This document shows positions 8,021-17,441 of a stretch of 64,000 nucleotides of DNA, in pieces. Location of the stretch: contig MPNH01000001.1 in assembly GCA_002238925.1 (NCBI GenBank), positions 124,001 to 188,000 of the forward strand, given 5' to 3'. The notes beneath the pieces are model-generated. The model was not told the DNA's origin. It worked only from the letters and a program-made list of their open reading frames with translations, and did no database searches. The stretch is from Spirochaetaceae bacterium bin103 (GTDB taxonomy: Bacteria > Spirochaetota > Spirochaetia > SZUA-6 > Bin103). The position numbers were made by a program, and so were the translations under genes. Every line of letters starts with the position of its first letter. Within the stretch, counting starts at the first letter, position 1.

Positions 8021-10714
8021 ATGGCTGCGGAACCCACCACCCCTATGATGGTCCAGTACCGGGAGCTGAAGAGCCGCCACCGGGATGCCATCCTGTTTTT
8101 TCGGCTGGGCGACTTCTACGAAATGTTCGACGCCGATGCCAGGGAGGCGTCGGAGTTGCTCGAAATCGCCCTCACGCAGAGAAACGGCGTGCCGATGTGC
8201 GGGGTGCCCCATCACGCCGCGCGTTCCTACATCGCGCGCCTGCTCAAGGCGGGCCGCAGGGTGGCGGTGTGCGAGCAGACCTCGTTGCCGAGCCCGGGCA
8301 AGGGCATCGCGCGCCGCGAAGTGATCGAGGTGGTCACGCCCGGGACCGTGCTTGACGAAGAGCTGCTCGACGGCGGCAGCAACAACTACCTGGTCGCGGT
8401 CGGTTGCGCACCGGACCGGGGCGGCGATCGGGGCAGCGCCGATCGGCGGGTGGCGGTGGCGGCCCTCGATCTGTCGACCGGCGACTTCCGCGCCGTTGCG
8501 TTTCGGCTCGCCGAGGCGGCCGCCCGCCTGGCGGACGAACTGGCGCGACTGGCGCCGCGCGAGCTGCTGGTCCAGGAGTCCCTGCTCGACGATTCGCCGC
8601 CTGCCGCGCGCGCCATCCACCAGCACATTCCGCGGTCGACGGTGGTACAGCGCTATCCGGACTGGCAGTTCGATGTTGCCGCCGGCGGCGAGACGCTGTG
8701 CGAGTTGTTTGGCGTGACCAACCTGAAGGCGTTCGGGCTGCGCCCGGACTCGCCCGAACTGGCGCCGGCCGGGCTGCTGGTGAACTTTGCACGCCAGACG
8801 GCTCGTCACCGTCTCGATCACCTGGGTGGTATCAGCGTCCATGGCCGCGGTTCCTTCGTTACGCTCGACGAGACCGCGCAGCGCAGCCTGGAACTGGTAC
8901 GCAACCTGGAGGACGGCTCACGGGAACGCACGCTGCTCGCCGTCCTGGACCATACCCGCACCCCGATGGGCGCGCGCCTGTTGCGCCGCGCGATCCTGGA
9001 ACCGCTGTTCGACCGGGCGGCGATTGCCGCGCGGCTGGACGCGGTAGAGGTACTGTTCCGGCGCCAGCACCTGCTCACCGCGGTGCGCGAGCGGCTGCGC
9101 CGGGTCTCGGACCTGGAGCGGCTGGCCGGGCGCGTGGCGCTGTCGCGCGCCCATCCCCGCGATCTGCGCGCCATCGCCGACAGCGTGCGCGCCGCCGAGG
9201 ATGTGGCCCGGGTCCTGGGCGAACGCGCAGGTGAGGCTCAATCCGGCTCCGGACCAGCGGCAAATGCCACCGCCCTCGCGGAGCCGCTGGCGTCCGCGGC
9301 CGGCGCCGTGGTCGCGATGGCCTCGCTGGTCGAAGAAGCGCTGGTCGTCGAACCGCCGTTGTCAATGCACGATGGCGGCATCATACGTTCGGGATACGAC
9401 GCCGAGCTCGACCGCGTGCGCGCGGTCGCCGAAGACGCCGAGACGCTGCTGCACGCATACCTCGAGGAGGAGCGTGAGCGGTCCGGCATCGCCACGCTGC
9501 GGCTGCGCCAAAACCGTGTTCTCGGGCACTTCCTGGAGGTTACCCGCGCTCACGCGGCGCGCGTGCCGAGCCACTTCGTGCGCCGGCAGTCTCTGGTCGG
9601 CGGCGAACGCTTCACCACCGAACGGCTGGCGCAGCTCGACAGCGAGATCAGCGCGGCCGGCGAGCAGATCCGGGAGTTGGAGCGGGACCGGTTCGTCGCG
9701 GTTCGGCAACAGGTGGCAGGCCACGTCCCGGCGATTCTGGCGCTCGCCCGGGTGCTGGCTGGCGTGGACATGGCGCACAGCCTGGCACTCGCTGCGACTA
9801 CCGGGGGCTACATTCGCCCGGAGCTGGCTGAGCCGGGCAGCGGCATCCACATTCGCGAAGGGCGTCATCCGGTGGTGGAGGCCATGCTGCCGGCCGGGGC
9901 GTTCGTGCCCAACGACCTTCACCTGGATCCCGGTGCCACCCGGTTCGTGGTGCTTACCGGACCCAACATGGCCGGAAAATCCACCTATCTGCGGCAGACC
10001 GCCCTCATCGTTCTGCTCGCCCAGCTTGGCTCCTTCGTGCCGGCCGAGGAGGCGCGCATCGGGATGGTAGACGGGGTGTTCTGCCGGGTAGGGGCCAGTG
10101 ACAACCTGGCGCGCGGCGAGTCGACCTTTTTGGTGGAAATGAACGAGACGGCGCGCATCCTGCGCGCGGCGACCGAGTGCAGCTTCATCATTCTGGACGA
10201 GATCGGCAGAGGCACCAGCACCGAGGATGGGCGCGCCATAGCCTGGGCGGTGTGCGAGCACCTCCTGGACGAGGTCGGGGCGCAGACGCTGTTTGCCACT
10301 CACCTGCGCGAACTGACCGAGCTGCGCCACCCGCACGCCGCCAACTACTCGATGCAGGTGGAGGACGAAGGCAGCGAGGTAGTGTTTCTGAAGCGGGTGG
10401 AACCCGGCGCCGCCGACCAGTCGTACGGGGTACACGTTGCCGCTCTCGCCGGCGTGCCCGACGCGGTGGTGACGCGCGCGCGTGAGTTGCTCCGGGAGCT
10501 GAGCTCCGCTGCCGCGGGTGCCGCGCCGCGCGCATCCGCCGCCAAGGCGGAACCGGAGCCGTCCGCTCCCGGCTACCGGCAGGGTGCGCTGTTCTCGCCG
10601 CACGAACTGGTCGGCCGGGCGGTCGCCGCGCTGGACGTGGACGCCACCACGCCCCTGGACGCCCTGCAGCTCCTGGCGCGCTGGCGGCGCGAGCTTCACC
10701 GGGAGGAACCGTGA
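8021..10714 (+). CDS. mutS: DNA mismatch repair protein MutS
   Basis: MutS recognises base mismatches and small loops and starts repair with MutL. With the start at ATG 8021 it is 897 residues. The frame is open 39 bases further upstream, but those codons overlap ruvX and lack family similarity. The mismatch-contacting Phe-X-Glu motif is present as GDFYEMF (Phe32, Glu34). The connector, lever and clamp domains follow. The ATPase shows Walker A GPNMAGKST near residue 647, Walker B IILDEIGRGTST, and TLFATHLREL. The C-terminal tail before the helix-turn-helix is Ala-rich, and the protein ends in the usual PLDALQLLARWR helix. mutS follows ompH closely in treponemes too. The stop overlaps the comF GTG (GTGA). 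Confidence 0.97.
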   Translation: MAAEPTTPMMVQYRELKSRHRDAILFFRLGDFYEMFDADAREASELLEIALTQRNGVPMCGVPHHAARSYIARLLKAGRRVAVCEQTSLPSPGKGIARREVIEVVTPGTVLDEELLDGGSNNYLVAVGCAPDRGGDRGSADRRVAVAALDLSTGDFRAVAFRLAEAAARLADELARLAPRELLVQESLLDDSPPAARAIHQHIPRSTVVQRYPDWQFDVAAGGETLCELFGVTNLKAFGLRPDSPELAPAGLLVNFARQTARHRLDHLGGISVHGRGSFVTLDETAQRSLELVRNLEDGSRERTLLAVLDHTRTPMGARLLRRAILEPLFDRAAIAARLDAVEVLFRRQHLLTAVRERLRRVSDLERLAGRVALSRAHPRDLRAIADSVRAAEDVARVLGERAGEAQSGSGPAANATALAEPLASAAGAVVAMASLVEEALVVEPPLSMHDGGIIRSGYDAELDRVRAVAEDAETLLHAYLEEERERSGIATLRLRQNRVLGHFLEVTRAHAARVPSHFVRRQSLVGGERFTTERLAQLDSEISAAGEQIRELERDRFVAVRQQVAGHVPAILALARVLAGVDMAHSLALAATTGGYIRPELAEPGSGIHIREGRHPVVEAMLPAGAFVPNDLHLDPGATRFVVLTGPNMAGKSTYLRQTALIVLLAQLGSFVPAEEARIGMVDGVFCRVGASDNLARGESTFLVEMNETARILRAATECSFIILDEIGRGTSTEDGRAIAWAVCEHLLDEVGAQTLFATHLRELTELRHPHAANYSMQVEDEGSEVVFLKRVEPGAADQSYGVHVAALAGVPDAVVTRARELLRELSSAAAGAAPRASAAKAEPEPSAPGYRQGALFSPHELVGRAVAALDVDATTPLDALQLLARWRRELHREEP

Positions 10715-11430
10715 GCGCGGCCGCGCCGGGGCCGGCGCTGTCGGCGGTGTTCGATGTGCTGTTTCCCCAGGTGTGCGGCGGCTGCGGATGCGAACTTCCC
10801 GTCGGGCGCGGCGCCGTTCCGCTGTGCGGCCGCTGCCGCCGCCTGCTCGCCGCAGAACAGCGCCGCCCACGCGGCCACTGCTCGCGCTGCGGCGTTCCGG
10901 TGCTGCCGGAACAGGAGGTGCCGTGCCTGCACTGCCGCGACCGCGACCTGGTGTTCGCTTCGCACGAAGCGCTGTTCGACTACCGCGGCCTGGCCCGCGA
11001 GCTGCTGCGGCAGTTCAAGTTTTCCGGCCGCATCGGCTTCGCGCGTCTGTTTGCCGAGCTGCTCGCGCCCCGGGTGGACGCCGTCTACCGCGACTGCACG
11101 GTGGTGCCGGTGCCGGCGCGCGGCCGGCGCGTACGAAGCCACGGCTACGACGCGGTCGACCTGGTTGTTCGGCAGCTGGCGGCGGCCCATGGGTGCCGCA
11201 CCGAGCGCTTGCTGCGCCGCCGCGGCGGCCGCCAGCTCAAGGGGCTCGGGCGGGCGCAGCGGCGGGCCAGCATCGCCGGCCGCCTGCGCCTGCTGCGCCC
11301 GCCGCCGCCGCGGCCGGTGCTCCTGATCGACGACGTGTACACCACTGGCGCAACCGCCGGCGAGTGCGCCGCGGTCCTGGTCGCCGGCGGGGCGTCCGAG
11401 GTGCGCGTGTTGACGCTCGCGCAGGACTGA
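10711..11430 (+). CDS. ComF-family phosphoribosyltransferase-like protein
   Basis: The 239-residue protein begins with GTG at 10711, sharing four bases with the mutS stop. The N-terminal part has paired cysteine motifs (CGGCGC, CGRC, CSRCG, CLHC), a typical ComF zinc-ribbon region. The C-terminal half is a type-I phosphoribosyltransferase fold: VVPVPARGRRVRSHGYD, then VLLIDDVYTTGATAGE, the PRPP-binding loop. ComF proteins are linked to DNA uptake in transformable bacteria, but most carry this name only by similarity and the substrate is unknown. No other competence genes are in view. It is the last gene of the mutS-side operon; a terminator-like hairpin lies about 100 bp downstream. Confidence 0.85.
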   Translation: MSAAAPGPALSAVFDVLFPQVCGGCGCELPVGRGAVPLCGRCRRLLAAEQRRPRGHCSRCGVPVLPEQEVPCLHCRDRDLVFASHEALFDYRGLARELLRQFKFSGRIGFARLFAELLAPRVDAVYRDCTVVPVPARGRRVRSHGYDAVDLVVRQLAAAHGCRTERLLRRRGGRQLKGLGRAQRRASIAGRLRLLRPPPPRPVLLIDDVYTTGATAGECAAVLVAGGASEVRVLTLAQD

Positions 11431-11480
11431 ACCGGCGCCCAATCCGAACGGCTCGATTGCCCTCGATTGCCCGACCGAGG

Positions 11481-11509
11481 TTGACAGCCGGGCAGGTAAT
11501 GACTAGGTT
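11481..11509 (+). promoter_or_regulatory. Candidate sigma-70-type promoter of the rimP-nusA-infB operon
   Basis: A perfect -35 hexamer TTGACA (11481-11486) is followed after 17 bases by TAGGTT (11504-11509), a weak match to TATAAT. It sits in the comF-rimP gap in an otherwise GC-rich genome. Predicted transcription starts near 11516, which puts the hairpin at 11537-11570 in the leader of the next operon. Confidence 0.5.
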
Positions 11510-11530
11510 GTTTGCAGAACTCTTAGGCAA

Positions 11531-11596
11531 ATGAGCGAGGAGTCGAACACCGGCTCCTCTTTTTGTTTTCGATGCATACGGTACAGGTTCCCATGA
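11531..11596 (+). CDS. Possible 21-residue leader peptide upstream of rimP
   Basis: An ATG at 11531 opens a 22-codon frame (MSEESNTGSSFCF...) that runs through both arms and the T-run of the hairpin at 11537-11570. It ends at TGA 11594-11596, overlapping the ATG of rimP (11593) in an ATGA arrangement. The upstream ribosome-binding site is weak (TTAGG, only three bases away). I infer a possible translated leader whose ribosome would stop the terminator hairpin from forming and would couple to rimP. A chance ORF of this length is also plausible. Confidence 0.28.
   Translation: MSEESNTGSSFCFRCIRYRFP
11537..11570 (+). terminator. Rho-independent terminator or attenuator before rimP
   Basis: Eight paired bases (GAGGAGTC with GGCTCCTC, one G-U pair) enclose a 7-base loop and run straight into TTTTTGTTTT. 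This is the clearest intrinsic terminator in the window. It may end the mutS-comF transcript, but because it lies downstream of the candidate promoter at 11481-11509 it could also act as an attenuator for rimP-nusA-infB. Confidence 0.75.
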
Positions 11597-12075
11597 ATAC
11601 GGCACAGGACATCTTGGAGCAGCATCTCTGGTCGGTGCTGGAACCGGTCATCAACGCCGAGGGGTTCCAGTGTGTCGATCTGCAGCTGCAGCGCAACCGG
11701 CGTGCACGCCGTCTGGCGGTAATTGTGTACCGCGCCGGTGGTATGGATGCCGCGTCGTTGGAGGCGCTGGCGCGGGAGGTTCAGTTCCAACTGCCGCTCA
11801 TCGGCGATGTTCCGGGTAACGCCATTGACGATGTCACGCTTGAGGTCAGTTCCCCGGGCGTGGAACGTGTCCTGCGTTGGCCGCGCGAGTATGCAATCTT
11901 TGCGGACAAGGCGGTTCGAGTATTGCGTGGGGACGCGACGGAGTGGGAACCAGCCGTGATCGTTTCCTCTGCGGGCGAGTCCGTTACCCTGCGCTTCGAC
12001 CGTGGCGAGGAGACGGTTCCTATAGCGACCATCCGTCGGGCGCAGCTCACCGGCGCTGAGAGAGGGAGTATCTGA
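11593..12075 (+). CDS. rimP: Ribosome maturation factor RimP
   Basis: RimP assists 30S subunit maturation. From ATG 11593 the protein is 160 residues, the normal size. Recognisable segments are ILEQHLWSVLEPVINAEGF (N-terminal helix), LEVSSPGVERVLRW (the family signature VSSPG(L/V)-R) and a C-terminal SH3-like part with EETVPIATIRRAQL. An in-frame ATG at 11572 is an alternative start, but it falls right behind the terminator T-run and would add seven residues without family similarity. nusA starts six bases after its stop, the standard rimP-nusA-infB arrangement. Confidence 0.9.
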   Translation: MNTAQDILEQHLWSVLEPVINAEGFQCVDLQLQRNRRARRLAVIVYRAGGMDAASLEALAREVQFQLPLIGDVPGNAIDDVTLEVSSPGVERVLRWPREYAIFADKAVRVLRGDATEWEPAVIVSSAGESVTLRFDRGEETVPIATIRRAQLTGAERGSI

Positions 12076-12081
12076 AAGCAC

Positions 12082-13839
12082 ATGTCGAGTGAAATGGCCC
12101 TGGCCATCCGCCAGCTCATTCAGGAGCGCGGAATCTCGGAAGAACTGGTTCTGCATACCATTGAGGACACGCTGTTGGCAGCGTACAAGCGCAAGTACGG
12201 CACCATCGACAATGCCGTGGTGCGCTTCGCCGAAGACGGCACGGACGTGTCGATCTACGCCCAGAAGAGGATCGTACCGGTGGACGACATCGACGATCCG
12301 GCGCTGGAGATCTCTCTGAAGGACGCCCTCGAGTACAACGACGATGCCGAGCTCGGCGACGAATTGCTCATCGAAATCAATCCGCGCGAGTTCGACCGGG
12401 TATCGATCCAGAGTGCCAAGCAGAAGGCCCGCCAGTCCCTGCGCGAGATCCAGAAGGACACGCTCTACTCCGAGTTCAAGGATCGCGAAGGAGAGCTGAT
12501 CGTCGGCTACTACCAGCGCGAGCGCAATGGCACCATATTCGTCGACCTGGGCCGCACCGAGGGAATTCTCCCGCGCCGCTACCAGTCGCCGCGCGAAATC
12601 TATCGCGCCAACGATCGCGTGCGCGCCATGATCTACGAAGTCGAGAAGTCCGCTCTCGGCCTGCAGATCGTGCTTACCAGGACCCACACCGAGTTCGTCA
12701 GGAAGATATTCGAGCTGGAAGTCCCGGAGATCTACGACCGCACGATCGAGATCCACAAGATGGTGCGTGAGCCCGGTTATCGCACCAAGATGTCGGTGTA
12801 TTCGACGCGTGACGATGTCGATCCCGTGGGCGCCTGTGTCGGCATGCGCGGGGTTCGCATCCAGACCGTGGTGCGCGAGTTGGAGGGCGAGAAGATCGAC
12901 GTTCTGCGCTACGACCCGGACGTGCGTTCGTTCATCACCGAGGCGTTGAAGCCGGCCGAGGTCGAGCAGGTCATCATCCTCGACGAGCCCAAGCGGCAGG
13001 CGCTGGCGGTGGTGCCCGAGAGCCAGTTCTCGCTCGCCATCGGCAAGCAGGGCCTGAACGTGCGGCTGGCCAACCGGCTGACCGACTGGAGCATCGACGT
13101 ACGCACCCGTGCTCAGGTCAACGAGATGAATATCGGCGCCGAGTCGCAACGCGCGGCGGCGGCGCTGTTCGGCGACGTGCAGGAAGAGATCACCGATGTC
13201 GCCGAACTGCCGGGAATCGTGCCGCGGGTGGCGTCCGCCCTGAAGTCGGTGGGCGTCGAACTCCTGGAGACGCTGGTCGCGATGGACGAGGAGCAGTTGC
13301 GCGCCGTGCCGGAACTGTCCGAGGGCGATGTCGGCGATCTCCTCAAGCTCATCGAGGACAACGTGGAGATTGTCGATGAGGAACAGGGCACGGAAGAAGA
13401 AGATGCGGAAGATGCGGAAGATGCCGAGTTCGCCGCCGCGCAGCACGAGGCCTCGATTGAGGCTGAGAGCGAGACTGCGGTGGCGGACGCGGCAGCCGCG
13501 GCTCGGGCCGTCGAAACGGTAGATGCGGGTGTCTCCGACGAGTCAGGGGCCGAGGCCGAGGTGGCGGAATCGAGCGAGCCGGCGGAAGCCGGCGATGACA
13601 CCGATGAACCGTATGTCGTCCTGGCAAGCGAGCTTCCCGGAATGCCGGATGGGATCAGCGCCGCGTTGCGTACCGCCGAGTTGGACGATGTCGCGGAGCT
13701 GGTGTCGATGAGCGAACAACAGCTCGGTCAGATCGAGGGCATGACGGGCGACGACGTGGGCACACTGCTGCGCATCATCGAAGAAAATGTGGAAGTGGTG
13801 GAGGAAGACGACGACTCGACGGGCGAGGAAACCGATTAG
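12082..13839 (+). CDS. nusA: Transcription termination/antitermination factor NusA with two C-terminal repeats
   Basis: NusA binds RNA polymerase and nascent RNA, modulating pausing, termination and antitermination. The 585-residue protein has an N-terminal polymerase-binding domain (MALAIRQLIQERGISEEL, TLLAAYKRKYG), an S1 domain from about residue 136, and two KH domains (about 230-350) with SQFSLAIGKQGLNVRLANRL. Past the KH domains are two similar helix-hairpin-helix repeats, starting ELPGIVPRV near residue 375 and ELPGMPDGI near 517. They are joined by roughly 70 residues rich in Glu, Asp and Ala. The repeats resemble the acidic repeats (AR1/AR2) of enterobacterial NusA, which are absent from many other bacterial NusA proteins. 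The start is fixed by similarity and by its place after rimP. Confidence 0.95.
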   Translation: MSSEMALAIRQLIQERGISEELVLHTIEDTLLAAYKRKYGTIDNAVVRFAEDGTDVSIYAQKRIVPVDDIDDPALEISLKDALEYNDDAELGDELLIEINPREFDRVSIQSAKQKARQSLREIQKDTLYSEFKDREGELIVGYYQRERNGTIFVDLGRTEGILPRRYQSPREIYRANDRVRAMIYEVEKSALGLQIVLTRTHTEFVRKIFELEVPEIYDRTIEIHKMVREPGYRTKMSVYSTRDDVDPVGACVGMRGVRIQTVVRELEGEKIDVLRYDPDVRSFITEALKPAEVEQVIILDEPKRQALAVVPESQFSLAIGKQGLNVRLANRLTDWSIDVRTRAQVNEMNIGAESQRAAAALFGDVQEEITDVAELPGIVPRVASALKSVGVELLETLVAMDEEQLRAVPELSEGDVGDLLKLIEDNVEIVDEEQGTEEEDAEDAEDAEFAAAQHEASIEAESETAVADAAAAARAVETVDAGVSDESGAEAEVAESSEPAEAGDDTDEPYVVLASELPGMPDGISAALRTAELDDVAELVSMSEQQLGQIEGMTGDDVGTLLRIIEENVEVVEEDDDSTGEETD

Positions 13840-13876
13840 CTCCACTGTGCATGCCCGGAGCGCATTGCGGGCACGA

Positions 13877-13906
13877 TTGACAGGGGTGGTTCGGTTGCCG
13901 GATACT
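13877..13906 (+). promoter_or_regulatory. Candidate promoter for infB
   Basis: TTGACA (13877-13882) and GATACT (13901-13906) are separated by 18 bases in the 171-base nusA-infB gap. The first hexamer is perfect and the second matches TATAAT at four positions. A second promoter inside this operon is common, but nothing here proves use. Confidence 0.4.
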
Positions 13907-14010
13907 TGCGCTTTGTGCGGGAATTTGCGGCTACAGCGATACGGACGCGGGAGTGCGAACGTGAAATACAAACGCGTCCCGCCAAGGGCACGGCATTATA
14001 CTAACTGAGA

Positions 14011-17000
14011 ATGAGCGACGAAAAGACCACGGCATCTCCCAAACCCTCCTCTGAGCGACCGGACACGGAAGAAAAGCCGCGGCCTCGGGCGACCCTGATC
14101 AAACGTAAACCGGAACCGAAGGTCGTTGCACCGGCAGCGCCGCGGGACGACGAAGGTTCGGCGGCCGCCTCTCCGCCATCCGCGGCCGCGGCAGGGGCAA
14201 GTCGCCCCGCCGCCGGCGCAGGTGAGGAACGCCGCCGCATCGTGGTGGTAAAGAGGCAGCGTCGCGCCGTCGTGGTGAAACGCAGGCCGCCGGGCGTGGC
14301 CCGTCCCGATACCTCCGCTGCCGGTGCGGCGCCGGTGAAGCCGGCCGAGGGGCAGGGCGCCCCGCAGCGTCCGGCTGCCGGTGCCGAGGCGCGCCGTGCG
14401 GAGCCGTCCAACGCCGCGCACCCACCGGCCGATCGCTCCGGGCAGGCCGGCGCCGCTCCGACCCCGCAACCGTCAGCGCCGTCGACCGGTTCCGGAAGTG
14501 CACCTCAGCAGCCGGGCAGTGAAGGCCGGACGGCTGCCGCGGCACCGCGCCAGAGTCCACCGGCACCTTCCCCGGCGCCGGGAGCCGCTCCCACTCCCAA
14601 CCGGCCGCAGGGTCGTCCCGGCCAGCCGAGCCGCCCCGGCCAGCCCAGCCGCCCCGGCCAGCCCAGCCGTCCCGGCCAGCCGAGCCGCCCCGGCCAGCCC
14701 AGCCGTCCCGGCCAGCCGGAACGGCCTACGCTCAACCGGCCGGGCGGCAGCGGAGCCAGTCCGGGGCAGCGCAGTTCCGCCGGCCCGCGTATCGGTCCAA
14801 CGGGACGCCGGCTGACCTCGTCGGCGGATCGGATCCGCGCTACCGAGCAGCCGTTGCGGCCGCTTTCCCGCGCCAGCGAAAGCGATCAACCAATTCCCGA
14901 CTTCCGCGATCGTTTTCCGCGCCGGTCATCGCCACGCTCCGGCGGCCGTCCGGGTACGGCCCCGGGCCGCGCGGGGCAGCGCCCGCCGTCGGACCGCGGC
15001 CCGCGGCGGCCGGGTGCCGGCGGGATGCGCGGCGGGGCGCCCCCGCGCGGCCGGCCGACAACGGGACGCGGCGGCCCGCGCATGACCGTGCCGCGCACCG
15101 GCGGGGCGCAGCAGGGACCGCCGCCGGATGGCCGCACGGGCGGCAAGAAGTTTTTTCGAACCAGACGGCGCAGCAGCCTGAGCTACAACATCGGCCCCGA
15201 GGAGCATGAGGAAAAACTCACGCTCAACCGGAAGAAGCCGGTTCCGATGGCCAATCCGGTACCCAAGGAAATCGATATCCTGGAGGTCATCACGGTCTCC
15301 GAACTGGCCCGCAAGTTGAACCTGAAGGCGTCCGACCTGATCGCCAAGCTGATGGCCATGGGTACCATGGTTACCATCAACCAGCAGATCGACTCCGACA
15401 CCGCCACGCTGCTCGCGGAGGAATACGGGTGCAAGGTCAACGTCGTGTCGCTGTTCGACGAGACCGTGATCGAAGAGGAAGAGGACACGCCGGAGGGTAT
15501 GCAGGCGAGGCCTCCAATCGTAACCATCATGGGCCATGTCGACCACGGCAAGACCAAGTTGCTTGATGCGATTCGGGAGACCAACGTTGTCGACGGTGAG
15601 GCGGGCGGCATCACCCAGCACATTGGCGCCTACTCGGTCGAAACCTCGGGTGGGCGGATAGCGTTCCTGGATACCCCAGGGCACGCGGCGTTCACCGAGA
15701 TGCGCGCGCGCGGTGCGCAGCTTACCGACATTGTCGTGCTGGTGGTGGCTGCCGATGACGGTCTCATGCCGCAGACTGTCGAGGCGATCAACCACGCCAA
15801 GGCCGCCGAAGTTCCGATCATCGTTGCCGTCAACAAGATCGATCTGCCGGACGCCAACACGGAACGCGTGCGCCAGCAACTGGCCGGCCACGATCTGATT
15901 TCCGAAGACTGGGGCGGCAACACGCTGTTTAACGAAATCTCGGCGCTGCAGGGCATCGGCATCGACAAGCTGCTGGAGAACATCCTGCTGCAGGCGGAGT
16001 TGCTGGAGCTGAAGGCGAACTACGACGCCCGGGCGATAGGCCGGGTAGTGGAGTCCGCGGTCGACCTCGGGCGCGGCATCGTCGCGACGGTGATGATACA
16101 GAAGGGTACCCTGCGTATCGGCGATTCGTTCGTCGGCGGTGTGTTCCCGGGCAAGGTTCGAGCCATGTTCACCGACCGCGGGACGCGCGTGAAGGAGGCG
16201 TCCCCGGCACAGCCGGTGCAGATCGTCGGGCTGAGCGGATTGCCCGAGGCGGGCGATCCCTTTCAGGCCACCGACAACGAGAAGACCGCTCGGCAGGTCG
16301 GTACCAAGCGACAGGAGTTGAAGAAGGCCGAGGAAGCTCAGAACGTGACCAAGGTCACACTCGACAACCTCTACGAGCAGATCAGCGAAGGCGAAGTGGA
16401 GGAGTTGAAGCTGATCATCAAGGGCGACGTGCACGGCTCGGTGGAGGCGTTGCGCGGTGCGCTCGAACGGCTCAGCACCCGGGAGATCAAGCTCACCGTG
16501 ATCCACTCGGCGGCCGGCGCCGTCAACAAGGACGACGTCGCGTTGGCGTCCGCCTCCAACGCCATCATTATCGGCTTCCACATCCGGCCCACCCCCAACG
16601 CTCAATCTATGGCCGACCAGGAGAAGGTGGAGATTCGCAAGTACGACATCATCTACGAGGTGATCGACGACATCCGCAGCGCCATGGAAGGCATGCTCGC
16701 CCCGGACATTGTGGAGGAGACCGTGGGCAACGTCGTAGTTCGCGAACTGTTCCGCATTACGCGCGTCGGCACCATTGCGGGAAGCTACGTCCAGACCGGC
16801 AGGGTGCGGCGTGGCGCAATGGCGCAGGTGAATCGCGATGGACGACCGGTGTACCGCAATCGGATCGTCACGCTGCGCCGCTTCAAGGACGATGTCCGCG
16901 AAGTGGAGCAGGGATTCGAATGCGGCATTCGCATCGAAGGATTCAACGATCTCAAGGTAGGCGACGTCATTGAGGTGATCGAACAGCGTTCGGTGGCAAA

Positions 17001-17097
17001 GAAGCTTGGCGAACCGGCCGCTACCAACGGAACGGCTAGCCGCGCGGGCCGGGAACGGCGCGCACATCATGTCGGAACTGCGGCTCAGAAAGGTTGA
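14011..17097 (+). CDS. infB: Translation initiation factor IF-2 with long Pro/Arg/Ala-rich N-terminal region
   Basis: IF-2 is the GTPase that places initiator tRNA on the ribosome. The 1,028-residue protein has about 390 residues of low-complexity N-terminal sequence, including six tandem RPGQPS units (residues 202-237). An IF2_N segment follows ([21 protein letters not shown]), then the G domain with GHVDHGKT near residue 508, DTPGHAAF, and NKIDLP. Domains II-IV complete the protein, including the [12 protein letters not shown] segment. The stop lies inside rbfA (29-base overlap). The N-terminal region is long for the family, whose extensions vary widely. Confidence 0.97.
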   Translation: MSDEKTTASPKPSSERPDTEEKPRPRATLIKRKPEPKVVAPAAPRDDEGSAAASPPSAAAAGASRPAAGAGEERRRIVVVKRQRRAVVVKRRPPGVARPDTSAAGAAPVKPAEGQGAPQRPAAGAEARRAEPSNAAHPPADRSGQAGAAPTPQPSAPSTGSGSAPQQPGSEGRTAAAAPRQSPPAPSPAPGAAPTPNRPQGRPGQPSRPGQPSRPGQPSRPGQPSRPGQPSRPGQPERPTLNRPGGSGASPGQRSSAGPRIGPTGRRLTSSADRIRATEQPLRPLSRASESDQPIPDFRDRFPRRSSPRSGGRPGTAPGRAGQRPPSDRGPRRPGAGGMRGGAPPRGRPTTGRGGPRMTVPRTGGAQQGPPPDGRTGGKKFFRTRRRSSLSYNIGPEEHEEKLTLNRKKPVPMANPVPKEIDILEVITVSELARKLNLKASDLIAKLMAMGTMVTINQQIDSDTATLLAEEYGCKVNVVSLFDETVIEEEEDTPEGMQARPPIVTIMGHVDHGKTKLLDAIRETNVVDGEAGGITQHIGAYSVETSGGRIAFLDTPGHAAFTEMRARGAQLTDIVVLVVAADDGLMPQTVEAINHAKAAEVPIIVAVNKIDLPDANTERVRQQLAGHDLISEDWGGNTLFNEISALQGIGIDKLLENILLQAELLELKANYDARAIGRVVESAVDLGRGIVATVMIQKGTLRIGDSFVGGVFPGKVRAMFTDRGTRVKEASPAQPVQIVGLSGLPEAGDPFQATDNEKTARQVGTKRQELKKAEEAQNVTKVTLDNLYEQISEGEVEELKLIIKGDVHGSVEALRGALERLSTREIKLTVIHSAAGAVNKDDVALASASNAIIIGFHIRPTPNAQSMADQEKVEIRKYDIIYEVIDDIRSAMEGMLAPDIVEETVGNVVVRELFRITRVGTIAGSYVQTGRVRRGAMAQVNRDGRPVYRNRIVTLRRFKDDVREVEQGFECGIRIEGFNDLKVGDVIEVIEQRSVAKKLGEPAATNGTASRAGRERRAHHVGTAAQKG
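14614..14721 (+). repeat. 18-bp tandem repeat inside infB (six units)
   Basis: Five units encode RPGQPS and a sixth is partly diverged (RPGQPE). Units differ only at synonymous third positions (CGT/CGC, CCG/CCC). The repeat is in frame, so copy number can change without a frameshift. Confidence 0.9.
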
Positions 17098-17416
17098 GAG
17101 TTTCCTCGCGGCCGAGATTAGCAATCTCATAAGCAGCAAGGCTCTCAAGGATCCACGGGTCGAGTCACTGGTCACCGTCGCCGGTGTTCGGGTCGCCAAG
17201 GATCTCACCTCGGCGCGCATCTATGTCTCCTATTTCGGCGATCAGGAAGTGCTCGGCGATACCGTGGCGGCCTTGAATCACGCTGCCGGATTCGTGCAAG
17301 CGCGCCTGGGTCGAAAGCTGCGCATGCGCCATACGCCGAAGCTGCGATTCATTGCCGACACCTCCATTTCCGATGGATTCCGCATCACTCAGCAGATCAG
17401 GGAAGTCAACGGTTGA
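17069..17416 (+). CDS. rbfA: Ribosome-binding factor A
   Basis: RbfA is a KH-fold 30S assembly factor, needed for 16S 5'-end maturation and cold growth in model bacteria. The 115-residue protein begins [12 protein letters not shown], matching the family start, so ATG 17069 is chosen over in-frame codons further upstream. SARIYVSYFG and MRHTPKLRFIADTS are typical RbfA segments. It overlaps the infB end by 29 bases and is followed after about 25 bases by truB, the standard infB-rbfA-truB order. Confidence 0.93.
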   Translation: MSELRLRKVESFLAAEISNLISSKALKDPRVESLVTVAGVRVAKDLTSARIYVSYFGDQEVLGDTVAALNHAAGFVQARLGRKLRMRHTPKLRFIADTSISDGFRITQQIREVNG

Positions 17417-17441
17417 TCCACCCGCAGCGGACGGACCGGCC

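Noticed and set aside
11503-13446. A 647-codon open frame antisense to rimP-nusA
   Set aside because: Both strand-opposed genes are certain, the antisense protein has no family signature, and long antisense frames are expected in GC-rich DNA.
13845-13875. Hairpin TGCCCG/CGGGCA after nusA as a terminator
   Set aside because: It is only 6 bp with a long loop and no T-run, and infB normally continues the same operon.
13840-14010. A possible YlxR-like small gene between nusA and infB (C-x2-C in DTCALCGN)
   Set aside because: No start codon with similarity, no YlxR motif beyond the cysteines, and the frame is continuous with a shadow of nusA.
14926-17220. A 764-codon open frame antisense to infB-rbfA
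   Set aside because: It lies wholly opposite recognised genes; composition (His, Arg, Gln, Leu) is that of a reverse-strand shadow.
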